Positions 7,387 to 15,905 of a stretch of DNA of 29,124 nucleotides are shown here, piece by piece (the first letter of the stretch is position 1; each line of letters starts with the position of its first letter). The stretch spans positions 1 through 29,124 of the IMG/VR virus record IMGVR_UViG_3300021964_000356; one strand, 5' to 3'. The notes under the pieces were generated by a model. That model was not told where the DNA came from and searched no databases. It saw nothing but the letters and a program-made list of their open reading frames with translations. The DNA comes from a virus. Position numbers and translations under genes: made by a program.

Positions 7387-9519
7387 ATGGCAGAAACATT
7401 AGTATCACCAGGGGTATTAGCGAGAGAGACAGACCAGTCGTTCCTTACCCAATTACCTGTTCAAGTAGGCGCCGCTATTATCGGTCCCACAGTAAAAGGT
7501 CCAGTAAATATTCCTACAGTAGTTAGCACCTATAGCGAATACCAAAACATTTTTGGTACTACTTTCGTTAGTGCTAGCAACTCTAATTCATTCTTAACTT
7601 CAATTGCAGCTTATAATTACTTCAACGCAGGAGGTGATTCATTACTAGTAGCAAGAGTAGTAACAGGTTCTTACACTTCTGCTACTTCTTCTATTAACGC
7701 CGGGGTTCCAGTAGGAACTAAATTAGCTACAGGTAGTGGAGATTTAAGTCTAACATCAGGATTTGGTGGGCCAAGTGGTGTAGAAGACGAATTAAGATTC
7801 ACCTACTCAGGAACTACTTATAGATTCGTAGCAGCCGACCCAACAAATGGACTACCAGCTGATTCAGCTCCATTATACTTTGTGGCTACAGGTTCAGATA
7901 CAGCTGCTTATGTAGGATTCTTAGCTACTAAGATTTCTGAATCTTTAAGTTCTTCATTATTAACAGGTGTAGATGAAGGATCATCAGTGCTAGCAATTTC
8001 TGCTTCTGCCGCTGGTACTGCTCTTAATGGTATAACTATCCAAACAGGTTCAGCTTCTTCATTCGTAACGGCATTTACTTTAGGTGGTGGTGCCCAAACC
8101 GAATCTATTACAGAAGCTTTCCAATTAGAAACAATTGGTGAAGGTCTTATCATGAATAGTACCTGTACAGAAGCTTCAGATGGTGCATTGTTAGATTCAG
8201 GTTCTAGTGATAATATTAGATGGTCTGTAACTAATAGAAACACAGGTTCAGGTACTTTCACACTTATTGTTAGAAGAGGTGATGATAAGCAAAACGATCA
8301 AAACGTTTTAGAAACTTACAACAACTTATCTTTAGATCCTTATTCACCAAACTTTATTTCAAATGTAATTGGTGACCAAAAACCAGTATTAGATACTTCA
8401 GATTCTAGCAACCCTTATATCGCAGTTTCAGGTTCATATCCTAATGGTTCAAACTTCGTAAGAATTAAATCAGTTAGTTTATTAACCCCTAATTACTTAG
8501 ATAACTCAGGAAATCCAAAAGCGGCATTTACATCTTCTATCCCTTCATTAGGATCAGGCTCATTCGGTGGAGCTGAAGGTGCTGCTTTAGGTACATTTGG
8601 AACTACAGGTGCTACACCAGTATACGAAGCTATTACAACAACTGATAAAGGAGCTCAAGGTATTGCAGCAGCAGATTACACTGATATGTTAAATCTGTTA
8701 TCTAACCAAGATGCTTATCAATACAATGTATTATCTCTCCCAGGTGTAATTGATCAAGGTGCTTATGCTACAACAATTACAACTGCAATTAACAATACTC
8801 AAGTAAGAGGAGATGCATTATTAGTAACGGATGTTGCTACTTATGGATCTACCGTAACTACAGTAGTAAACGAAGCATCAGCAAGAGATACTTCATATGC
8901 AGCAACTTACTGGCCATGGTTAATGGTACAAGATCCTGACTTAGGAAGAAATGTTTGGATACCTGCCTCAACAATGATCCCTGCAGTATATGCTTTCACA
9001 GATAACGCTTCAGCTCCTTGGTTCGCTCCTGCTGGTTTAACTAGAGGTGCATTAGGTGGAGTAATTAAACCTGAAAGAATTTTAACTCAAGGACAAAGAG
9101 ATACATTATACGATGGTAAAGTAAACCCAATTGCTCAATTCCCAGGAACTGGTGTTGTAGTATACGGTCAGAAAACTTTACAAACTAAAGCATCTGCTTT
9201 AGATAGAGTAAACGTAAGAAGATTATTGATTGCTGTTAAGAGATATATTTCTCAAATTGCAAATAACTTAGTATTCGAACAAAATACTCAACAGACTAGA
9301 AATTCATTCTTAGCAGCTGTAGAACCTTATTTAGAAACAATTCAACAACAACAAGGTTTATACGCGTTTAGAGTGATTATGGATGACAGCAATAATACTC
9401 CGGATGTAATTGATAGAAACCAATTAATTGGTCAAATTTATTTACAACCAACTAAAACTGCTGAATTCATTTACTTAGATTTCAACATCTTACCAACAGG
9501 AGCTACCTTCCCAGCGTAA
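7387..9519 (+). CDS. gp18: Contractile tail sheath protein (gp18-like)
   Basis: A 710-residue protein, slightly longer than T4 gp18 (659). It begins with the typical sheath N-terminus (SPGV at ~7-10, then RETD and a QVGAAIIGPTVKGP segment). The C-terminal part (~500-710) carries the conserved sheath core, including WPWLMVQDP, a PAVYAFTDN-type segment, GVIKPERILTQGQRDTLY and the closing KTAEFIYLDFNILP strand. Residues ~100-330 are a less conserved Ser/Thr/Gly-rich surface insertion. Copies polymerise around the tail tube and contract on infection. The tube gene follows 47 bases later with a matching upstream motif. The leader has no Shine-Dalgarno sequence; the start is chosen because homologous sheaths begin just before SPGV. 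Confidence 0.95.
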   Translation: MAETLVSPGVLARETDQSFLTQLPVQVGAAIIGPTVKGPVNIPTVVSTYSEYQNIFGTTFVSASNSNSFLTSIAAYNYFNAGGDSLLVARVVTGSYTSATSSINAGVPVGTKLATGSGDLSLTSGFGGPSGVEDELRFTYSGTTYRFVAADPTNGLPADSAPLYFVATGSDTAAYVGFLATKISESLSSSLLTGVDEGSSVLAISASAAGTALNGITIQTGSASSFVTAFTLGGGAQTESITEAFQLETIGEGLIMNSTCTEASDGALLDSGSSDNIRWSVTNRNTGSGTFTLIVRRGDDKQNDQNVLETYNNLSLDPYSPNFISNVIGDQKPVLDTSDSSNPYIAVSGSYPNGSNFVRIKSVSLLTPNYLDNSGNPKAAFTSSIPSLGSGSFGGAEGAALGTFGTTGATPVYEAITTTDKGAQGIAAADYTDMLNLLSNQDAYQYNVLSLPGVIDQGAYATTITTAINNTQVRGDALLVTDVATYGSTVTTVVNEASARDTSYAATYWPWLMVQDPDLGRNVWIPASTMIPAVYAFTDNASAPWFAPAGLTRGALGGVIKPERILTQGQRDTLYDGKVNPIAQFPGTGVVVYGQKTLQTKASALDRVNVRRLLIAVKRYISQIANNLVFEQNTQQTRNSFLAAVEPYLETIQQQQGLYAFRVIMDDSNNTPDVIDRNQLIGQIYLQPTKTAEFIYLDFNILPTGATFPA

Positions 9520-9533
9520 AAATTGAAAAAGTA

Positions 9534-9546
9534 AATATTTATAATA
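9534..9546 (+). promoter_or_regulatory. Likely late promoter motif before tail tube
   Basis: An identical copy of the 13-mer AATATTTATAATA found upstream of the sheath gene, at the same distance from the start codon (31 bases from the TATTTATA core). It lies in the 47-base gap between sheath and tube genes. Identity and fixed spacing in an otherwise unrelated leader suggest function. Confidence 0.45.
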
Positions 9547-9566
9547 GAATAAAATAATATAGCACA

Positions 9567-10055
9567 ATGGCAATAGTAGACGTAAATACAATGTTTTTCA
9601 CTCCGTTTGAACCTAAGGTTCAGAATAGATTTATTTTTAATCTAGGTGGTGTTCCTGCTTTTATGATTAAAGGTCTATCTGCAGTAACTGTAGATCAGGG
9701 TGAAATTAAACTTAATCATATCAATGTTTATCGTAAAATTAAAGGTAGAGCCAACTGGGGTGATATCACGATGACATTATATGATCCGATCACTCCTTCT
9801 GGTGCACAAGCCGTAATCGAATGGTTTAGACTACACCACGAATCAGTAACAGGTAGAGATGGTTATTCAGATTTTTATAAGAAAAACCCAACTATCCAAG
9901 TTTTAGGTCCTGTTGGTGATATTGTTTCTGAATGGGTAATCAAAGGTGCATTTATTAAGTCTGCTAATTTCGGTGAATATAACTGGGATACTGATGCTGG
10001 TGCTGTAAACTTAACAGTAACGTTAGGTATGGATTATTGTGTATTAAACTTCTAA
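9567..10055 (+). CDS. gp19: Tail tube protein (gp19-like)
   Basis: A 162-residue protein, almost the same length as T4 gp19 (163). It has the family layout: N-terminal FEPKVQNRFIFNLGGVPAFMIKG, then a beta strand/loop, IKGRANWGDITMTLYDPITPSGAQAVIEWFR, and a closing beta segment (SEWVIKGAFIKSANFG to the C-terminal LTVTLGMDYCVLNF). Hexameric rings stack to form the inner tube through which DNA passes. It lies directly after the sheath gene, the usual order, and before a strong intrinsic terminator, so sheath and tube form a short late unit. Confidence 0.95.
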   Translation: MAIVDVNTMFFTPFEPKVQNRFIFNLGGVPAFMIKGLSAVTVDQGEIKLNHINVYRKIKGRANWGDITMTLYDPITPSGAQAVIEWFRLHHESVTGRDGYSDFYKKNPTIQVLGPVGDIVSEWVIKGAFIKSANFGEYNWDTDAGAVNLTVTLGMDYCVLNF

Positions 10056-10076
10056 AAAAGTTTACATATTTCTTTA

Positions 10077-10108
10077 AAGAGAGCTTGGCTTTGTTCAAGC
10101 TCTTTTTT
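10077..10108 (+). terminator. Rho-independent terminator after tail tube gene
   Basis: Stem AGAGCTTG (10080-10087) pairs perfectly with CAAGCTCT (10096-10103) around an 8-base loop, followed by a run of T to 10108. The A-rich 5' flank can extend pairing with the T run. It lies 22 bases after the tube stop codon and 48 bases before the next start. Confidence 0.85.
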
Positions 10109-10155
10109 ATCGTTATATGTATACTCGATATAAAGTTATAACTAAATAAAAATTT

Positions 10156-10899
10156 ATGAGCGAATTTAAATTTCCAACTGAAACAGTTGAATTACCCTCT
10201 AAAGGTTTTTTCTACGCCGATGGTCATCCCCTAAGAGACGGTAAAGTAGAAATGAGATACATGACTGCTAAAGATGAAGATATCTTAACTAATCAAAATT
10301 ATATTAGAGAAGGAGTCGTATTAGATAAATTACTACAATCTATGGTTGTAGCTCCTGATTTTGACTTAAAAGATTTAATTGTAGGAGATAAAAATGCTTT
10401 ATTAGTAGCAGCTCGTATTTTAGGATATGGAGCTAATTATACTTTTACGGTTAGTGGTAAATCTGAAAGTATGGATCTTTCTCAATGTGAAAACATTAAT
10501 AATAATTTTGAGGGATTAACAGATGGGAAAAATGAATTTACATTTGTAACCCCTACTACTAAAACTAAATTAACCTTTAAATTATTAACGGGTCATGATG
10601 AAGTTAAAATTAATAAAGAAATTGAAGGTTTAGCTAAAGTAAATAAAGGTGGAAGTGATTTCCTTACTAGACTTCGTTACATCATTACATCTGTAAATGA
10701 TGATTCTTCATCTGAAGTTATTTCTGAATTTGTTAACGATTATTTTTTAGCTACTGATTCTAGAGAATTTAGAAAGCATTACAAGAACTGCATGCCTGAT
10801 GTAGATCTGTCCTACGAGGGGGAGGACGGTCGATTTCGCAGCGCTCCCATTGGACTTGACTTTTTTTGGCCTAACCTCGAAGATAGCGCTGAGTTATAG
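10156..10899 (+). CDS. gp26-type tail/baseplate assembly protein (upstream frame)
   Basis: A 247-residue protein resembling the T4 gp26-type base plate family: N-terminal TVELPSKGFFYADGHPL, then VEMRYMTAKDEDILTNQNYI (residues ~31-50), a beta segment with a conserved acidic/glycine pattern, and a C-terminal PIGLDFFWP motif (~232-240). It sits immediately upstream of the tape measure gene and overlaps a second frame there, the arrangement of tail assembly chaperones (lambda G/GT type). It may therefore be a chaperone that coats the tape measure during tail assembly rather than a virion component. A terminator precedes the gene; the start has no Shine-Dalgarno sequence. Confidence 0.75.
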   Translation: MSEFKFPTETVELPSKGFFYADGHPLRDGKVEMRYMTAKDEDILTNQNYIREGVVLDKLLQSMVVAPDFDLKDLIVGDKNALLVAARILGYGANYTFTVSGKSESMDLSQCENINNNFEGLTDGKNEFTFVTPTTKTKLTFKLLTGHDEVKINKEIEGLAKVNKGGSDFLTRLRYIITSVNDDSSSEVISEFVNDYFLATDSREFRKHYKNCMPDVDLSYEGEDGRFRSAPIGLDFFWPNLEDSAEL

Positions 10900-11179
10900 G
10901 AAAACCCTATTCCAGCAGATTCACGATATTATATTTCATGGTAATGGGGGGTATGATTTTTATACCGTCTATAATATGCCTATTTGGCTTAGAAAATTTA
11001 CCTTTAATGAAATAAAAAAATATTATGAAAAACAAGCTGAAGACTCTAAACAATCTCAATCTGATCCTAATAAAACTAGTATTATAGGGGAAGATGGAAA
11101 AATAAACCGCCCGGCATTTGCTGAATTAAGCAAACAATACCAGCCTCAAAACAAAAATAAAGCTCCAAAGTATTCATAA
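10850..11179 (+). CDS. Downstream frame of tail assembly chaperone (T-like extension)
   Basis: An open frame of about 109 codons overlapping the gp26-like gene by 50 bases. Its only initiation codon in the overlap is a TTG at 10850 with no ribosome-binding site, so it is probably made mainly as a frameshifted C-terminal extension from 10868 onward. The sequence contains QIHDIIFHGNGGYDFYTVY then MPIWLRKFTFNEIKKYYEKQ, followed by a charged, Gln/Lys-rich tail. This pattern (short helix, glycine loop, MP..LR, amphipathic helix) is like the T portion of tail assembly chaperones in other phages. It ends at a terminator hairpin that overlaps its stop codon, and the tape measure gene follows 40 bases later. 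If real as a fusion, it would recruit tail tube subunits to the tape measure. Confidence 0.6.
   Translation: MDLTFFGLTSKIALSYRKTLFQQIHDIIFHGNGGYDFYTVYNMPIWLRKFTFNEIKKYYEKQAEDSKQSQSDPNKTSIIGEDGKINRPAFAELSKQYQPQNKNKAPKYS
10861..10867 (+). other. Candidate programmed frameshift site (T7 run)
   Basis: Seven consecutive T bases occur where the gp26-like frame overlaps the downstream frame. The downstream frame is +1 (equivalently -2) relative to the first. A tRNA-Phe on the second TTT codon could re-pair perfectly after a -2 slip, or skip one base. Either route joins ...PIGLDFF to GLTSKIAL... and gives a product of about 340 residues. The downstream frame has only a TTG start without a ribosome site. 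Confidence 0.6.
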
Positions 11180-11194
11180 ATCTTTGGGGCTTTT
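11159..11194 (+). terminator. Rho-independent terminator before tape measure gene
   Basis: AAAGCTCCAAAG (11159-11170) pairs with CTTTGGGGCTTT (11182-11193), 12 base pairs with one G-U, around an 11-base loop, followed by TTTT. It overlaps the stop codon of the chaperone extension (11177-11179). It should separate that gene from the tape measure, at least partly. Confidence 0.8.
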
Positions 11195-11204
11195 AATATT
11201 TATT
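11195..11204 (+). promoter_or_regulatory. Possible promoter motif before tape measure gene
   Basis: AATATTTATT, one base different from the AATATTTATA motif before sheath and tube, lies 16-25 bases before the tape measure ATG, directly after a terminator. A new transcription start is expected here. Confidence 0.3.
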
Positions 11205-11219
11205 ACCAAACACCCATAG

Positions 11220-13757
11220 ATGGCGACATTAGACGAATTTAATAAGAAAATGACGGAATTAGAGAGAAAAATTAGCTCTCTAAGTCCTAATAACTCTGGT
11301 TTTAAACAAATGCTTGATAATATTAAGGCTGCTGAACAAGCAGGAACTAGTCTTAATGATCAATACGCTCAAGCTGAAACCTTATTAAATTCTGTTAATA
11401 GGGAAATTCAAGATATTAACAATGAATTAGGCTATACTTTTAGATCATTTACAGATATTGTAAATGAAATGACTAAAGGTAAAAATACTACGAATGAAAT
11501 TAAACGTAGTACCAAACAACTTACCAGTATCGCCGGGGATTTAGTTAATAGACAAAAAGATATTACAAATCTTTCTGTTAAACAATTAGAAAAATTACAA
11601 CAGAAATCTAAAGAAGAATTCCAAAATTTAAAAGTTCAACAAGAACAGTTAAAGGTTAAAGCACAAGCTGGAACCCTTACTGATAAGGAAAGAGCATTTT
11701 TAAATGAAGTAAATGGAATTCTACAAGAAAATGTTGGTCTACAATCTTCTTTTAATCGCCAATTAGAATCAGCTCTAAGAGAACAAACCGCTATTGAAGA
11801 ATCTTTAGGATTAACCGGTAGTATCCTTAAAGGAATAACCAACATCCCAGGACTAGGCCAACTTTCAGGTTTTCTTAAGGTAGATGAGGCTGTGGCCTCA
11901 ATGGAAGCATTTACTAAAGAACAAATTAATGCGGTTAAAAATAGTGATGCTTTTAAAGATAGATTTACTAGTATAAATTCTGAAATCCAGCAATATTCAG
12001 ATGCTATTAGTGATATTAATGAAAGAGAAGAACAAGGTTTACTTACAGCAGAAGAAGCAGATGAAAGAAGGGTAGCTATGCAAGGTCGTCTTAACGATGC
12101 TGTTGCAGAAAGATCTGAAATAGAAGCTGAAGCTACTGAAATTGCTACTGGTGGTTTAGGGAAAATGAAAACCCTAATGAAAGGTTTAGGATCTTTAGCT
12201 GGAGGGTTTGGTAAAGCTTTAACTGACCCTATGACTATCATTTTAGCAATTGCTAAAGCAGCCGGAAAAGCTAATGAACAGTTTGTAGGTATACAAAAAT
12301 CTTTAAATCTTTCATTAAAAGAAGCTAAAGAATATAAAGACCAATTAGTAGATGCTGCTAATGCTACCGGAAGTAATTACCTTAATAGTATAAAAGTTGT
12401 AGAATCCCAAATGGAATACAACGAACTATTAGGAGTTACAGGAAAATTAAATGCTGAAAACGCAGTTACTCAAACAGAATTAACTAAACAATTAGGAATA
12501 TCGGTTGAAAGTGCTGTACAACTTAGAAAATTTGCTGAAGCTACTGGTAAAGATTTCCAACAACAAAAACTAGATTCTTACGAAATTACAAGCCAAATCA
12601 GTTCTCAATATGGAGTTCAGGTAAACCAAAAACAAGTAATGGAAGAAGTAGGTAAACAAAGTGCCTACACATTAGCCCAATTCAAAGGTTCAACCACAGC
12701 ATTAACTGAAGCTATTTCAAAAGCTAAAGCACTAGGGACTGACTTAGGTAAAGTAAATCAAATAGCAGGAAGTTTATTAGATTTTGAGTCTTCTATTTCT
12801 AAAGAATTAGAAGCAGAATTACTTACGGGTAAACAACTTAATTTAGAAAGAGCTCGTTATTATGCTCTTACTAATGACATTAGTGGTTTAATGGATGAAA
12901 TCAATGATCAGATGGGAAACTTTAATGACTTCCAAAACATGAACGTTATCCAACAACAAGCCTTTGCTGAATCTTTAGGAATGAGTGTAGGTGATTTAAG
13001 TGAAATGTTATTAATGGAGCAATATAGGAATAATACCCTAGAAGAAATTGCTGCTATGGAAGGAGAAGATGTAGCTAAACAAGTTGAAAAACTTAGAACA
13101 CAAGAGGCATTCCAGGGGCTTATGGAAAAACTTCAAGCTACTTTAGTTGATATAGCTGATGGTCCTTTAGGTACTGTTATGAATATGTTTATTAGTATTC
13201 TAGATAATTCATTCGCTTTAAACACAGTTTTAGCTGGTATTGCTACAGTCCAAATAGCTAAAATGGTTTCGGGTTATGCCCAACTAGTCCCTAAAATCCT
13301 TGCAGCAGCAGCTGCAGAAAAAGCTAGTACTGCTGCTAAAGTTGCTGGGTGGGCAGTTGCAAACCCTTTAAAAGCAGCACTAGGGCTAGCTGCAGCTGCC
13401 GCCGCAGTAGGAGGTATTATGACTTTAATTAGTAATTCCGGTAAAAAAGAAGAACCAGGAGCTCAATTTGGTGGTGAAGTAACAAAAGGTGGTAGAGTAA
13501 TGGTAGGTGAAGTAGGACCTGAGGTCTTAGACCTCCCATCAGGTGCCCGTATTAATCCTTTACCTGTAAATCAAAGAAATGATCTTAGGTCTTCTCAATC
13601 TGCTCCAACAGTAGATATGTCTCCTGTAACACAAGCTATGCGTGAAATGCAAGCACAAAACCAACAACTAGCGGCTTCACTTAAAAATCTTCAAGTAGTA
13701 ATGTATCCTGCAAGAGTAACAGCAGGACAGGTTACTACAGAATCGCAAATTCAATAA
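11220..13757 (+). CDS. Tail tape measure protein (gp29-like position)
   Basis: An 845-residue protein. Residues ~1-170 and ~240-310 are long, charged, predicted coiled coil. Residues ~310-345 and ~655-745 contain hydrophobic and alanine-rich helices (for example LGLAAAAAAVGGIMTLI) typical of tape measure segments that may enter the host membrane. The C-terminal part has a GGEVTKGGRVMVGEVGPEVLDL motif (~750-775), common near tape measure C-termini, and ends in a Gln-rich coiled coil. Position just after the chaperone pair and before baseplate genes agrees. It is longer than T4 gp29 (590), so a longer tail than T4 is likely; at about 1.5 angstroms per residue the length would be roughly 120-130 nm (estimate only). 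Confidence 0.85.
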   Translation: MATLDEFNKKMTELERKISSLSPNNSGFKQMLDNIKAAEQAGTSLNDQYAQAETLLNSVNREIQDINNELGYTFRSFTDIVNEMTKGKNTTNEIKRSTKQLTSIAGDLVNRQKDITNLSVKQLEKLQQKSKEEFQNLKVQQEQLKVKAQAGTLTDKERAFLNEVNGILQENVGLQSSFNRQLESALREQTAIEESLGLTGSILKGITNIPGLGQLSGFLKVDEAVASMEAFTKEQINAVKNSDAFKDRFTSINSEIQQYSDAISDINEREEQGLLTAEEADERRVAMQGRLNDAVAERSEIEAEATEIATGGLGKMKTLMKGLGSLAGGFGKALTDPMTIILAIAKAAGKANEQFVGIQKSLNLSLKEAKEYKDQLVDAANATGSNYLNSIKVVESQMEYNELLGVTGKLNAENAVTQTELTKQLGISVESAVQLRKFAEATGKDFQQQKLDSYEITSQISSQYGVQVNQKQVMEEVGKQSAYTLAQFKGSTTALTEAISKAKALGTDLGKVNQIAGSLLDFESSISKELEAELLTGKQLNLERARYYALTNDISGLMDEINDQMGNFNDFQNMNVIQQQAFAESLGMSVGDLSEMLLMEQYRNNTLEEIAAMEGEDVAKQVEKLRTQEAFQGLMEKLQATLVDIADGPLGTVMNMFISILDNSFALNTVLAGIATVQIAKMVSGYAQLVPKILAAAAAEKASTAAKVAGWAVANPLKAALGLAAAAAAVGGIMTLISNSGKKEEPGAQFGGEVTKGGRVMVGEVGPEVLDLPSGARINPLPVNQRNDLRSSQSAPTVDMSPVTQAMREMQAQNQQLAASLKNLQVVMYPARVTAGQVTTESQIQ

Positions 13758-13763
13758 CCTTTA

Positions 13764-13774
13764 TATATTTATAA
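13764..13774 (+). promoter_or_regulatory. Possible promoter motif after tape measure gene
   Basis: TATATTTATAA contains the same TATTTATA core (13766-13773) as the sheath and tube motifs, here 24 bases before the next ATG, in the 32-base gap after the tape measure gene. It may start the baseplate transcription unit. Confidence 0.35.
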
Positions 13775-13789
13775 ACAAAACATAATATT

Positions 13790-14158
13790 ATGAGTTTAAA
13801 AGATTTAGTAGATAACGCAAACACAAAGAGCGCTTTCCAAGCTTTATGGTCTCCCTCACCTACATCAGCATTAGGGCTAAAGAATACTACAAAACAATCA
13901 GAAATGCATTCTGATAATTCAGGTACAGCTGGAAAAGGATATTCATTATCAGGTGATCCTACCAAAAATGCTTTACCTAAAAATCAATATTTTAGGTACC
14001 AAATTAATAAGACTGTATCCATTCCTAATCCTTCTACTATTGATAGCAATACAGGAGTCTCTACTACATACACTACCCACTACCCAGGTAATGGTCAGTT
14101 AGGTACAGGTAGATATTCACAAAATGCTCCTGAAGGTAAAACTCCTGGAGGATTATAA
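13790..14158 (+). CDS. Hypothetical small tail/baseplate protein
   Basis: A 122-residue protein I do not recognise. It starts with a short helix (SLKDLVDNANTKSAFQALW) and continues with Ser/Thr/Asn/Gly-rich, low-hydrophobicity sequence, suggesting an extended or loop-rich structural protein. It has no membrane segment, cysteine or catalytic motif. It lies between the tape measure and the tube/baseplate-junction gene, with only 10 bases to the latter, so a role in baseplate or tail-tip assembly is likely by position only. Confidence 0.65.
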   Translation: MSLKDLVDNANTKSAFQALWSPSPTSALGLKNTTKQSEMHSDNSGTAGKGYSLSGDPTKNALPKNQYFRYQINKTVSIPNPSTIDSNTGVSTTYTTHYPGNGQLGTGRYSQNAPEGKTPGGL

Positions 14159-14168
14159 TTTATAGAAT

Positions 14169-15905
14169 ATGCCATTAATAAATTCCTTAAATCAAACAGA
14201 TTTTAGGACTTTAAAATTTTCTAATTATACTGACACTCCCCCTACAGTAATAGTTCCTATTCCTGACTCAAAAGGAGAACAAAAACCAGTAGGAATTCCA
14301 GGGTACAATATTTTACCCCCTTTTGGAGGACGTGGAGGAAATGTAACAGATTATTTTAGAGGTGGAACTGGCTTACCTAAAAGTATAATTGCTGATGAAG
14401 TAAGAATTGGTAGCTTATTTATTCAAAATAACACCCCTCAAACTAAAGGTACTTTATTTGTTGCTAAACAAAATCAATTATCTCTTGCAAGTGTTAGAAC
14501 CCAAGCCGTAAACCCAACCTCCGTTGTTAATGATGGTATTTATAACCCTGCAAATACTTTATTAAGTGTAGCAGGCATTTCCGAGGGGATTTTTATCCCT
14601 AAACAAACTCGTTTAAAAAAATATTCACAACTTATTACTAACGATGGAGAAGAAGACAATTACTCCATCTCAGGAAATGATACTAACAGATTAGTACAGT
14701 TAGTAGCAACTAAAATAGGTAAGGATGATGTTGAAAATACCTCTAAAAGAAATACTATTAGCAAAAATGAAAATGCTATACTAGGATACACAGGAGGCCC
14801 AGGTTCAGCATTAGGTGTTGGTAGAACACGACTTTATTTTGCAGGTTATGATTTAAAATCAGGACGTACAAATACTTACAACCCTAACAATGATCAAACC
14901 GGGACTTTAACTTTAACTTCCCAAGAAATATTAGCTGCATCTTCTTCTTTAATGTCCTCTACTATAGGAAAATATGACATTAATCCTAAAGTTTATGATT
15001 TTAGAAAGACATTACGTACTAAATTAAGTGGATCCTCTAATATAATTTCAATTTCACCCGATTACGACACATATAGTAGAGAAAATAATTTTAACTTAGG
15101 AGATCCTGGTAACCCTACATATAATAGATACAATCCTAATAATGGAATTGGGTATAGTGGTAGTGTAAAAGCCTTAGATAAAATTACTGCTTTTCCTATG
15201 TACAGAGCTAAAAATGCAAGTAATGGTAGTGCTACAATCCCCTTAAAAGATATAGTTAAGTTTAGAATTGCTTCTATTGATAATAATGATCCTAATTTTA
15301 AAGTGTTTACTCATTTTAGAGCCTTTATTAATAATTTTAGTGATACTTATACCCCCGAATGGAATGGGGTTAAATATGTGGGTAGAGGAGATTCTTTATA
15401 TAGATATGGAGGTTTTACTAGAACTATGCAATTAGAATTTGAGGTAGTAGCCCAATCAGTTCAAGAACTGCTTCCTATGTTTTCAAAATTAAACTTTATA
15501 GCTTCTAATACTATGCCCGACTATTCAGACGCGGGGTATATGAGAGCTCCTTTAATTGAACTTACTATAGGAGATTATCTAGTTGACCATCCTGGGTTTA
15601 TTAGTAATTTAACTTATACCCCTAATTTAGAAGCTGGGTTTGATATTAATATTCAGGATGAGAATACCAATAAAGAACTTCCTAGAATGATGAAAGTAAG
15701 TATGGGCTTTACCCCAATCCCAGACTTTATTCCAAAAAAACTTAAAGGTAATTTGGTAGAACAAACAGATGTAACTACATTATCTTCTAAAGAAGTAGGA
15801 ACCGACCCAAAAGGATATATTGAAAAATTTGAACACAATTATTTTGGTAATTTAACTACAGAAGCTTACGTAGAATCAGATACTCCAACAGAATCAGATG
15901 AATAG
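14169..15905 (+). CDS. Baseplate/tail-tube junction protein (gp48/gp54-like)
   Basis: A 578-residue structural protein. Residues ~1-350 are loop-rich with many Asn/Gly/Thr and Pro. Residues ~375-540 contain a pattern seen in tube-initiator baseplate proteins: FRAFINNFSDTYTPEW, then YVGRGDSLYRYGGFTRTMQLEFEVVA, then LPMFSKLNFIASNTMPDY and APLIELTIGDYLVDHPGFISNLTY. This alternation of strands and a long helix resembles the tail-tube fold, so the protein probably caps the hub and starts tube polymerisation like T4 gp48/gp54. It overlaps the LysM-like gene by 8 bases. The exact T4 counterpart is uncertain. Confidence 0.65.
   Translation: MPLINSLNQTDFRTLKFSNYTDTPPTVIVPIPDSKGEQKPVGIPGYNILPPFGGRGGNVTDYFRGGTGLPKSIIADEVRIGSLFIQNNTPQTKGTLFVAKQNQLSLASVRTQAVNPTSVVNDGIYNPANTLLSVAGISEGIFIPKQTRLKKYSQLITNDGEEDNYSISGNDTNRLVQLVATKIGKDDVENTSKRNTISKNENAILGYTGGPGSALGVGRTRLYFAGYDLKSGRTNTYNPNNDQTGTLTLTSQEILAASSSLMSSTIGKYDINPKVYDFRKTLRTKLSGSSNIISISPDYDTYSRENNFNLGDPGNPTYNRYNPNNGIGYSGSVKALDKITAFPMYRAKNASNGSATIPLKDIVKFRIASIDNNDPNFKVFTHFRAFINNFSDTYTPEWNGVKYVGRGDSLYRYGGFTRTMQLEFEVVAQSVQELLPMFSKLNFIASNTMPDYSDAGYMRAPLIELTIGDYLVDHPGFISNLTYTPNLEAGFDINIQDENTNKELPRMMKVSMGFTPIPDFIPKKLKGNLVEQTDVTTLSSKEVGTDPKGYIEKFEHNYFGNLTTEAYVESDTPTESDE

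Noticed and set aside
7337-9535. Sigma70-type promoters (TTGAAA plus TATAAT) before sheath and tube
   Set aside because: TTGAAA and TATAAT are present, but spacers are about 14 and 11 bases, too short and unequal; the shared 13-mer at fixed distance is the better signal.
10109-10155. Possible tRNA or structured RNA between terminator and gp26-like gene
   Set aside because: The gap is under 50 bases, with no cloverleaf arms or conserved tRNA bases; it is AT-rich leader and probably only carries a promoter.
10850-11179. Independent gene starting at TTG 10850
   Set aside because: No ribosome-binding site or ATG, deep overlap with the upstream gene, and a slippery run at the overlap make a frameshift extension more likely; kept as a downstream frame, not a free gene.
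11636-12241. 201-codon minus-strand frame inside the tape measure gene
   Set aside because: Antisense shadow of a well-supported coiled-coil protein; composition is low-complexity Ser/Pro/Leu and no leader or promoter is apparent.
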